A DNA stretch of 10,983 nt, taken from assembly GCA_013203365.1 (NCBI GenBank), contig JABMQG010000109.1, positions 1 through 10,983 on the forward strand. The letters are read 5' to 3'. The notes beneath the pieces were generated by a model. The model saw only the letters and a program-made list of their open reading frames with translations. It searched no databases and was not told the origin of the DNA. Of the stretch, positions 5,641 to 10,983 are shown piece by piece; the stretch's first letter is position 1; every line of letters starts with the position of its first letter. The DNA is from Planctomycetota bacterium. GTDB taxonomy: Bacteria; Planctomycetota; Phycisphaerae; SM23-33; FEN-1343. A program made the position numbers and the translations under genes.

Positions 5641-7818
5641 CTAAGGTTGTTCCGTCAGCCCGGGCCACTCATCCGTGCGGAAGGACAACGCTGGCAGGCC
5701 CTCTTTGTTGTAAAGGTTGCCGATGGGGTTGTCGGCCCAGGAATAACGCACTGCCGCGGGCTTGGGGACGTTGTCGCTCCAAACCAGAACGGTCTGACCG
5801 TCGATCTTCGCCTCTGCCCAGACCCATTTGCGGTCTTCCCCGGCGATGGCGAATCCCTTCAGCTGGCCGTCCTTGGCCGTCAGGCCGCTGCCGATGTGTC
5901 CGAAGCGGATGCGGACCTTATTGCCCTCGATGAGCGAGGACTGGTACTGCGGGCCACTGTGGACAAGCTCCTTGCCAAACGCCACGGCCATAGCCGACAG
6001 CGCCAGCCGACGGCCGACCTCCTGCTTATTGTGGGGGTGGATGTTGCCGGCATCGCCGATGTCGACGGCGGTGGCCATGCCGGTCTTGGGCAGTGAAAGC
6101 GTCATCTGCTGGGCCTCTCGCAGCTCCGGCCAGGTTTGCCGCTCGACGGGCATGTTCTGCGGGGCCATGTAGCTGGCCAACTCAACAAAGAGGAATGGCA
6201 TGTCGTAGCCCCAACGCCGGCGCCAGTCGTTAATCATCAGGGGAAACAGCTGGCGATACTGATAGGCCTTGGCGGCGTTGGATTCGCCCTGATACCAGAT
6301 TACCCCGCCCAAGGCGAATGGAATGAGCGGGTGGATCATACCGTTGTACAGTACGCTTAGGGTGTTGGCGTCGTCGTCCCGGGGCGGCGAGGTGGGTGGA
6401 GGCACGCTTAGTTTGGGCTCCAGGGCCAACTCGATCTTGTATTTCCAGTCGCCGGTAAGGGAGATGGTGCCGCCGTCGCCCTCGGCCAGGCCCAGGTTCA
6501 TCTGTTCCGCCGGGCCGATCAGCCCGCCTCCGCCGAAGCGGTCAAAGACGCGCACGGCTATCACGTTTCGCCCGGCCTTGACCAGTGAGCCGGCCACGCG
6601 GTACTGCCGAAGCGCGAAGTATGGGTTGGGCGTCTCGATACCGATGGCGCCAACCTTAACCCCGTTGAAATACGTGGTGTCGTAGTCGTCCACCGCACCA
6701 AGGTTCAGGGCCAGCTCTTTGCCAGCCCAAGCCGAATCGATCTGGACTTCTTTGCGGAACCAGACGGACCCGTCAATATTCAGACCGTGGATTTCCCATA
6801 TGCCCGGCGTCGGCATCGTCTTCCAGTCTGAGTCGCCGAAGTCGGCCTTGGCCCAGCCCATGGGCTCGCCCTTGTTGCCGGGGTCCTCCCAGTAGGAGGC
6901 CTTCTCCCACTCCTTGCACTTGGCCTGGTAGTCGGCCATGGCGGCTGGATAGTTCTTGTAAGCCAGATCATACTGCTTCAGGATTGCCTGCATGTCCGCA
7001 CGGGATCGCAGGGCGTCCATCGAGGTCCAGGCTTCGATAAACGTGCCGCCCCAACTGGCGTCGATCAGGCCCACGGGTACGCCAAGAGTCTTGTGAATGT
7101 CGCGACCAAAGAAATACCCCACGGCCGAGAATTGCCTGACCGTGTTGCGATCGCAGACCCGCCACGAAGCCTTAAAGCCCGTTTGCGGATCCTTGGCGAT
7201 ACTTCTGGGGACCTGCAACAGCCGGATGGCCGGCCAATCGGCCTGAGAAACCTCTTTGTCGCCATTGATCGACTCCGGCACGGTCATTGCCATGTTGGAC
7301 TGGCCAGAGCACAGCCAAACCTCGCCGATCATGACGTTGCTCAACGTCAAAGTAGTCTGGCCTTTGACCATAAGCTCAAACGGCCCGCCGGCCGGGAGCG
7401 CCGGCAGCTTGACCGTCCATCGGCCGGCAGAGTCGGATATAACCGAGCCGCTCTGAGAGGCCAGGCTCACGCTTATCTTCTCGCCGGGCATGGCCTTGCC
7501 CCAGATCGGCAGTGGCATGTTCCGCTGAAGCACCATGTTGTCGCCAAACACCGACGCCAGACACAATTCACCGCTCATGTCTTCTCCAATAAGAACAGAT
7601 ATGGAATCCCCTCCCCGGCCCTTCTGTGCGGCCTTGTCAATCCCCGCAATGCCCACAACGGACGCCAGGGCTATAGCGCCGGCGGCGATGCAGACGAACG
7701 CCCCCGCCGCCGGAGATTCTTCGGCTGACCATCTCTTGATGGCCGAGATAACCAGCCCGAGCACCGTAGCGGCGCTGCCTGGCACGCTGACGGCCTTCAA
7801 TCTCATAGTTGTGTCCAT
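5641..7818 (-). CDS. Sialate O-acetylesterase (SGNH-type) with unusual N-terminal membrane extension
   Basis: The family removes O-acetyl groups from sialic acids or acetylated glycans. From ATG 7818 (AGGTGA 4 bases upstream) it is 725 residues. Conserved sequence begins at about residue 87 with LASVFGDNMVLQR. The nucleophile motif CSGQSNM is at 170-176 (Ser174), GVIWYQGESN at 505-514, and the catalytic Asp/His segment VDIGDAGNIHPHNK at 585-598 (His594). A beta-galactosidase-like jelly-roll insertion lies at about 325-430 (GSVWFRKEV, GAVDDYDTTYFNGV). Instead of a normal signal peptide there are two hydrophobic stretches (14-27, weak; 37-60, strong) with flanking basic residues. An internal ATG at 7578 with GGAG 5 bases upstream could give a 645-residue form without them. 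The enzyme family is secure; location and exact substrate are not. Confidence 0.92.
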   Translation of the reverse strand: MDTTMRLKAVSVPGSAATVLGLVISAIKRWSAEESPAAGAFVCIAAGAIALASVVGIAGIDKAAQKGRGGDSISVLIGEDMSGELCLASVFGDNMVLQRNMPLPIWGKAMPGEKISVSLASQSGSVISDSAGRWTVKLPALPAGGPFELMVKGQTTLTLSNVMIGEVWLCSGQSNMAMTVPESINGDKEVSQADWPAIRLLQVPRSIAKDPQTGFKASWRVCDRNTVRQFSAVGYFFGRDIHKTLGVPVGLIDASWGGTFIEAWTSMDALRSRADMQAILKQYDLAYKNYPAAMADYQAKCKEWEKASYWEDPGNKGEPMGWAKADFGDSDWKTMPTPGIWEIHGLNIDGSVWFRKEVQIDSAWAGKELALNLGAVDDYDTTYFNGVKVGAIGIETPNPYFALRQYRVAGSLVKAGRNVIAVRVFDRFGGGGLIGPAEQMNLGLAEGDGGTISLTGDWKYKIELALEPKLSVPPPTSPPRDDDANTLSVLYNGMIHPLIPFALGGVIWYQGESNAAKAYQYRQLFPLMINDWRRRWGYDMPFLFVELASYMAPQNMPVERQTWPELREAQQMTLSLPKTGMATAVDIGDAGNIHPHNKQEVGRRLALSAMAVAFGKELVHSGPQYQSSLIEGNKVRIRFGHIGSGLTAKDGQLKGFAIAGEDRKWVWAEAKIDGQTVLVWSDNVPKPAAVRYSWADNPIGNLYNKEGLPALSFRTDEWPGLTEQP
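7584..7587 (-). promoter_or_regulatory. Internal ribosome binding site for an alternative esterase start
   Basis: GGAG on the minus strand lies 5 bases before an in-frame ATG at 7578. Starting there would remove the 80-residue hydrophobic extension and leave 645 residues that begin just before the conserved esterase domain. Both starts are plausible, and the sequence alone does not decide. Confidence 0.4.
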
Positions 7819-7926
7819 GTGTTCACCTGAAGTTGTTTGAGGTCGTATGGTTTGGGCCCCCGCCACCGGATATCGCACGATTTTTCTTGACCTACATTTC
7901 CCACTTGGCCTTGCGTATCGTCCGCG

Positions 7927-7954
7927 ATTCTATCTCCAAAGTAGATTTTAGCAA
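7927..7954 (-). promoter_or_regulatory. Candidate promoter for the sialate O-acetylesterase
   Basis: On the minus strand, TTGCTA (7949-7954), a 16-base spacer and TAGAAT (7927-7932, 5/6 match) are seen. The predicted leader is about 100 bases. The 9-base stretch around its -35 box (TTGCTAAAA) is identical to that of the ribE promoter candidate. Confidence 0.4.
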
Positions 7955-7969
7955 GCTGATTCTCTGGGC

Positions 7970-7993
7970 CGACTGGGTTTCCCGTGCCCGTCG
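7970..7993. other. Small hairpin upstream of the esterase promoter
   Basis: CGAC-T-GGG (7970-7977) pairs with CCCGTCG (7987-7993), giving 7 pairs with one bulged base around a 9-base loop. It lies in the 275-base gap between hypB and the esterase gene (7819-8093). No convincing gene or known riboswitch was recognised in that gap. It may be a remnant terminator of the hypB transcript or chance. Confidence 0.3.
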
Positions 7994-8018
7994 ATGGTCT
8001 GTAATCCCGCCGTTTTCG

Positions 8019-8051
8019 GTCTGCATGGCTCCCTTGCGAACCCATGCAGGC
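8019..8051. terminator. Hairpin downstream of hypB, candidate terminator
   Basis: GTCTGCATGG (8019-8028) pairs with CCATGCAGGC (8042-8051), giving 10 pairs including one G-T, with a 13-base loop. The core CTGCATGG/CCATGCAG is perfect. It begins 42 bases after the hypB stop in the direction of transcription, the usual place for a 3' structure. No T-run follows, so it would be either factor-dependent or an mRNA-stabilising stem. Confidence 0.45.
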
Positions 8052-8093
8052 AGGCCGCGTCCGAGGCGATCCCAGCGCCATGAAATTCGAGCT

Positions 8094-8759
8094 TCAGACC
8101 GCCGTCTCAATCCGCTCGGCCCGCCGGCCGGCGAGCCAACCGAGCCAGTCGTCCATACCCTGACCGGTTTTTGCGGACAGCTCGATCAGGGGCGCGCGGG
8201 TGTTGATCCTAGACAGATCGTCCCGGACCCGCCCGCGGTCGAAGTCGAGTACGTTCAGCAGATCCACCTTGGTCAGCAGGATCACGTCGGCCGGCTGAAA
8301 CAGCGTGGGATACTTGGCAACCTTGTCGTCGCCCTCCGGCACGCTCAGCAGTGCGACCCGCACGTGTTCGCCCAGATCGACACCGGCCGGGCACACCATG
8401 TTCCCGACGTTCTCTATGAACAGCAGGTCGATCTGGGCGAGGTCCAGGCTGTCGAGACCCTGGGCCACTTGCGCAGCCGACAGGTGGCATCCCTGGCCGG
8501 TGTTTATCTGCGTGGTCTGGGCGGTGAGCCTGGCCAGGCGTTCGGCATCGCGGGTGGTCTGCAGGTCGCCCACCAGCACCGCCGAGCGCAGATGACCGTC
8601 AAAGGCGGGGATCGTCTTTTCCAGCAGTGCCGTCTTCCCGCTGCCGGGCGCGCTCATTATGTTCACCGCCAGCAGCTTCGCCTCGTCCATTCGCCGACGA
8701 TTGGTCCGGGCGACAGCGTCGTTGGCCTTCAGCACGCTTTCAATAACAGTGATCTTCAT
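8094..8759 (-). CDS. hypB: Hydrogenase/urease nickel incorporation GTPase HypB
   Basis: HypB is the GTPase that, with HypA, loads nickel into [NiFe]-hydrogenase (or urease) precursors in the cytoplasm. From ATG 8759 it is 221 residues. It has Walker A APGSGKT at 37-43, the metal-site Cys-His pair GCHL at 90-93, the family stretch FIENVGNMVCPAG at 114-126 (Cys123) and the G4-like TKVD at 163-166. The N-terminal nickel-binding CxxCxC motif of E. coli HypB and the histidine-rich tract of some homologues are both absent, giving the short form of the family. A TTG at 8795 would add 12 residues and overlap hypA, but the family begins at MKITVIESVL; the ribosome site is weak either way. It directly follows hypA, with a 23-base gap. 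Confidence 0.95.
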   Translation of the reverse strand: MKITVIESVLKANDAVARTNRRRMDEAKLLAVNIMSAPGSGKTALLEKTIPAFDGHLRSAVLVGDLQTTRDAERLARLTAQTTQINTGQGCHLSAAQVAQGLDSLDLAQIDLLFIENVGNMVCPAGVDLGEHVRVALLSVPEGDDKVAKYPTLFQPADVILLTKVDLLNVLDFDRGRVRDDLSRINTRAPLIELSAKTGQGMDDWLGWLAGRRAERIETAV

Positions 8760-8782
8760 GGGCCGGTGTATCCTCTTGGCTC

Positions 8783-9127
8783 TTAAGTTTGGCAAACCAC
8801 GGTCTGTAACAATATGTCATTGCCGTCGACGAGTCGAGCATCAGCCTGACCGCATTGCGGGCAGACGTATACATCCACGGACACCGCATACGTATTCCCG
8901 CACCGGCGGCACTCGGCCCGGGCCGGAAGCTCGGTAACCTTCAGTGCCGCCCCCTCGGCCGCCGTGCCGACGGCAAGCATCGCAAAGGCCTCAACAATCG
9001 CCTCGGGCACCACCTGCCTCAGAACGCCGACCTCGATCGTCACCTGCTCGATACGGACCGCTTCATGCTCGGCGGCAACGGCCAAGACGTTTCGAAGCAG
9101 GTCGGCTGCAATGGATAGTTCATGCAT
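8783..9127 (-). CDS. hypA: Hydrogenase nickel incorporation metallochaperone HypA
   Basis: HypA binds nickel at its N-terminus and zinc in a structural finger, and delivers nickel with HypB. From ATG 9127 it is 114 residues (E. coli 116). It starts with the nickel-binding MHE (His2). The zinc site has Cys73 and Cys76 (CRRC) with Cys89 and Cys92 (CPQC), followed by the family end GNDILLQTV. A GTG at 9139 overlaps the upstream stop as GTGA and would add four residues (MSPA) before MHE. Because the free MHE end binds nickel in known HypA proteins, ATG 9127 is preferred. It lies 8 bases behind the DUF401 gene. Other hyp genes (C-F) are not in the window. Confidence 0.95.
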   Translation of the reverse strand: MHELSIAADLLRNVLAVAAEHEAVRIEQVTIEVGVLRQVVPEAIVEAFAMLAVGTAAEGAALKVTELPARAECRRCGNTYAVSVDVYVCPQCGQADARLVDGNDILLQTVVCQT

Positions 9128-9135
9128 GGCAGGAC

Positions 9136-10443
9136 TCACAAATGCGCTATCCGCAGGATAGAGAAATAAATGACGATCATCACGGCCGTGGCTAAGGCGG
9201 ACGGCAGGAGCCGGCGGTAGACCGGCCCGAAGGTGGTCTTAAAATACTGGTTGCTCATGACATGACAAAGGTGCAGCGGGCTCATCATCTGGCCGAGGTG
9301 CCCGAAGCCGTAGGCTAACGCCACGTAGGTGTGCATCGACGCCCCAGCACCCATGGTCTCCACCAGGGCCACGACGATCGGAAAGCTCACCCCCACAAAC
9401 CCGACCGCCAGGCCAACGAGCAGACCGGCGATGAACGGCAAGATCGCCACGACCAGCACAACGGGCACTCGCAGGTCCCGCAGCTCGGCGGCTATCTGCC
9501 TGGCCGCACCAGTTTGATCCAGCATGTGCTGAAAGATCATTACGCTGATAACCAGACCGGCCATGGTGTAAGGCACCTTGCCGGCGAATATCCTGCCCAC
9601 CACAGACCAGGCGTGGTGCCTCAGCAGTACGGTCCAGACGATACTGACCAGAAGGCCGAAGATCAAAGGGGCGTAGCTGGTTATCGCCGATCCGGCCGAA
9701 TGCCGAAAGGCCGTCGGCAGGTTCGGAACTATCGCCCAGGCCACGATGAATTGCATCGGCACCCAGACCAGCACAATCACCCAGATCGACGAGGTCGCGA
9801 TGAGCAGTTTTCGGCTACTTCCCGGGGCGGCCGGGGCCGCTTTGGCGTGCAGGTCCGGGTTAAGCCCGCGAAACAGCAGTAGACCCGCCACCGCCATGAA
9901 GACCCCCAACGGCAGTTGATAGGCCGCCAGTGCCCAGTACGAACTCTTCGACAGCGCCATCGCCAGCATAACCCCGGGATACAAGGGCCACCAGTGCTCC
10001 CAGATATGGCGGAACCAATAATTGAAGGCCGACAGCACGCTTCCTCCGGCGTTGCCTCGCCCGGCGGCGGCCTCGACCATGGGCGCGGAAAAAACCGCAC
10101 CACCCGGCATGGGCAGCAGACCGATAAGGGCCGGCAACGCCGCCATCGCCACCGCCGGCCGGCGAAGCAGGGCCTTGACCAGATCGACGATCTCCGTCAT
10201 CTGCCCCCCGAACTGCATCATGCCGGACAGCGCCAGCAGCAATACGGTAACCACCGTCAGGGCGATGGCCCTCGGTTGAATCGCACCGGCGAACACGGTT
10301 AGGGGCACCTGTGAACCCGTCAGGCCGAACGCAAACCCCAGAACGACGGCCCCGGCGGCAATGGCCAGCGACAGTGGCACCCGCAGCCGTGACAGAACCA
10401 GGATCAGTGCAAAAACGCCGAAGCTGTAAGCCAATGCGTGCAT
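9136..10443 (-). CDS. DUF401 family integral membrane protein, predicted transporter
   Basis: It is 435 residues, almost wholly hydrophobic, with about ten predicted membrane segments, including roughly 8-40, 60-75, 98-112, 172-192, 215-240, 255-275, 292-306, 328-360 and 412-432. It matches my memory of DUF401 (PF04165): LPMPGGAVFSAPMVEAA at 110-126 and the aromatic NYWFRHIWEHWWPLYPG at 141-157, plus a late conserved GHLGQMMSPLHLCHVMSN at 381-398. The protein resembles ion-transporter-type permeases, but its substrate is unknown. Several histidines and a cysteine cluster in these conserved loops. ATG 10443 is chosen over the TTG at 10449; no good ribosome site is seen for either. Its stop lies 8 bases before hypA, so it is the first gene of a DUF401-hypA-hypB operon. 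A link to nickel is inferred from position only. Confidence 0.88.
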   Translation of the reverse strand: MHALAYSFGVFALILVLSRLRVPLSLAIAAGAVVLGFAFGLTGSQVPLTVFAGAIQPRAIALTVVTVLLLALSGMMQFGGQMTEIVDLVKALLRRPAVAMAALPALIGLLPMPGGAVFSAPMVEAAAGRGNAGGSVLSAFNYWFRHIWEHWWPLYPGVMLAMALSKSSYWALAAYQLPLGVFMAVAGLLLFRGLNPDLHAKAAPAAPGSSRKLLIATSSIWVIVLVWVPMQFIVAWAIVPNLPTAFRHSAGSAITSYAPLIFGLLVSIVWTVLLRHHAWSVVGRIFAGKVPYTMAGLVISVMIFQHMLDQTGAARQIAAELRDLRVPVVLVVAILPFIAGLLVGLAVGFVGVSFPIVVALVETMGAGASMHTYVALAYGFGHLGQMMSPLHLCHVMSNQYFKTTFGPVYRRLLPSALATAVMIVIYFSILRIAHL

Positions 10444-10519
10444 CCACAACTTTTACCGCAACCACGCGGCAGAATCAATCGTAGGACGGCCGACATGACC
10501 CGACCCCGGCTGAACCGTT

Positions 10520-10533
10520 GCACCGGCCGGTGC
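10520..10533. promoter_or_regulatory. 14-bp perfect palindrome in the DUF401/prenyltransferase divergent region
   Basis: GCACCGGCCGGTGC reads the same on both strands. It lies in the 179-base divergent gap, 77 bases from the DUF401 start and 90 bases from the prenyltransferase-like start. It could be an operator for either gene. A palindrome of this length is expected about once by chance in a window of this size, and its GC content makes it still less remarkable. Confidence 0.3.
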
Positions 10534-10581
10534 CAAGGGTCATAGTATGCCTTGTGCCATAGTCGCCGTTGGAGAGGTTAG

Positions 10582-10599
10582 CCGGACTGATAAGTCCGG
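10582..10599 (+). promoter_or_regulatory. Leader hairpin before the prenyltransferase-like gene
   Basis: CCGGACT (10582-10588) and AGTCCGG (10593-10599) form a perfect 7-bp stem with a GATA loop. It ends 9 bases before the ribosome binding site of the gene starting at 10623. It is followed by the palindrome CTCGCGAG (10604-10611), and GGAA/TTCC (10611-10614 and 10618-10621) can also pair around the ribosome site. These could act on translation; no known riboswitch class was recognised. Confidence 0.45.
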
Positions 10600-10608
10600 G
10601 CAGCTCGC

Positions 10609-10617
10609 GAGGAAAGG
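10609..10617 (+). promoter_or_regulatory. Ribosome binding site of the prenyltransferase-like gene
   Basis: The purine-rich GAGGAAAGG lies 5 bases before ATG 10623. It supports that start and, with the intact reading frame, supports the partial gene at the right edge being real. Confidence 0.7.
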
Positions 10618-10622
10618 TTCCG

Positions 10623-10983
10623 ATGCCCCAACCCTACCTGATCGAACTGAATAGCCGGCTGGCCAAGGCCCTGGCCAACTCCCCCGCCGGGCAGGCCGAC
10701 GCCTGCGCCCGGTTCGTCCTGGCACACCGGCGTGCCGACGGCGGATTCACCGGGCGGGCCGGGCCGGCGGACTTGTACTACACCGCCTTTGCCTTGCGCA
10801 TACTGGCCTTGCTGGGCCGGCTGGATAGTGACGTGCGTACGACCGCGGCCGCCTTCGCTGCCTCACAGCCCGCCGCCACGCTGGTCGACCTGGTTTCGCA
10901 ATTGTTCGCGGCCTGCATGACGGCCGATCTCGCACACGTGCGCAAGGCCGGCCGATCGCACGCCGCCGCCGACCGGATTGAGG
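10623..10983 (+). CDS. Prenyltransferase/terpene-cyclase-repeat protein (N-terminal 120 residues; runs off right edge)
   Basis: The frame is open from ATG 10623 to the window end. The residues ADGGFTGRAG, then ADLYYTAFALRILALLG (about 38-65), match one alpha-alpha repeat of the prenyltransferase beta-subunit / squalene-hopene cyclase fold (DGGF-GR-G...DLYYT-FAL-AL). Further alanine-rich helices follow. Bacterial members of this fold include terpene cyclases and uncharacterised prenyltransferase-like proteins; with one repeat visible, neither catalytic residues nor a function can be assigned. The composition is very alanine- and GC-rich, like its neighbours. It is divergent from the DUF401-hypAB operon. 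Confidence 0.75.
   Translation, partial: MPQPYLIELNSRLAKALANSPAGQADACARFVLAHRRADGGFTGRAGPADLYYTAFALRILALLGRLDSDVRTTAAAFAASQPAATLVDLVSQLFAACMTADLAHVRKAGRSHAAADRIE

Noticed and set aside
5393..5644. 83-codon open frame after rplU
   Set aside because: It lacks a ribosome site and family similarity, spans both hairpins and overlaps the end of the convergent esterase gene. It is not rpmA.
7819..8093. Possible riboswitch or small gene between hypB and the esterase
   Set aside because: Short hairpins exist, but none of the conserved cores of known riboswitches could be recognised, and the small open frames here lack domain similarity and good ribosome sites.
7809..8786. 325-codon plus-strand open frame opposite hypB and the adjoining gap
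   Set aside because: It is antisense to a certain hypB gene, has no recognisable domain and reads as low-information Gly/Arg/Pro/His-rich sequence. Long antisense frames are expected at this GC content. The same applies to the plus-strand frames at 306-992, 1447-1881, 3556-4185, 4505-4924, 5581-6096 and 9331-9882.
10519..10535. Possible sigma-54 promoter (TGGCAC...TGCA on the minus strand) before DUF401-hypAB
   Set aside because: Sigma-54 promoters drive some hyp operons, so the match was tempting. However, the GG-GC spacing is 11 bases, not the required 10, and the -12 element is TGCA, not TTGCA. The similarity comes from the palindrome at 10520-10533.
10518..10546. Sigma-70 promoter for the prenyltransferase-like gene (TTGCAC, 17 bases, CATAGT)
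   Set aside because: The boxes match the consensus poorly (-35 about 3/6), and no better pair was found in the gap.

Overview
The window looks like a chromosomal segment of a GC-rich bacterium. The sialate O-acetylesterase, the prenyltransferase-like protein, the FixA-type ETF and the loose operon structure would suit a planctomycete (Phycisphaerae-like). That assignment is inferred from gene content and not proven: no rRNA, tRNA or lineage-specific marker is present. I see no insertion sequence, phage gene, CRISPR array or tRNA.

Region 1 (1-4927, minus strand) reads right to left as ribE - pdxA - etfB - etfA - acyl-CoA dehydrogenase. The dehydrogenase runs off the left edge. It overlaps etfA by 8 bases, and etfA and etfB are separated by 94 bases that hold a small 10-bp tandem repeat. 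The cluster joins the final step of riboflavin synthesis and a step of pyridoxal phosphate synthesis to three flavoproteins (ETF beta, ETF alpha and an FAD acyl-CoA dehydrogenase). It therefore supplies both flavin and the main flavin users. Candidate promoters lie before ribE and before etfB.

Region 2 (4962-5359, plus strand) is a lone rplU (ribosomal protein L21) behind a near-consensus sigma-70 promoter. rpmA (L27), its usual neighbour, does not follow. The 281-base convergent gap after it holds two inverted repeats that could be terminators.

Region 3 (5641-7818, minus strand) is a large sialate O-acetylesterase with complete SGNH-type catalytic motifs and an internal jelly-roll-like insertion. 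Its N-terminus is an unusual hydrophobic extension of about 80 residues in place of an ordinary signal peptide.

Region 4 (8094-10443, minus strand) is a compact DUF401 membrane protein - hypA - hypB operon, placing nickel-insertion chaperones directly behind a predicted transporter of unknown substrate. The other hyp genes and any hydrogenase are absent from the window.

Region 5 (10623-10983, plus strand) is the start of a prenyltransferase/terpene-cyclase-repeat protein. It is divergent from region 4, and a perfect hairpin sits in its leader.

No clearly new system is visible. The best leads are the DUF401-hypAB pairing, the bifurcation-like ETF beside its own flavin-synthesis gene, and the esterase's odd N-terminus.
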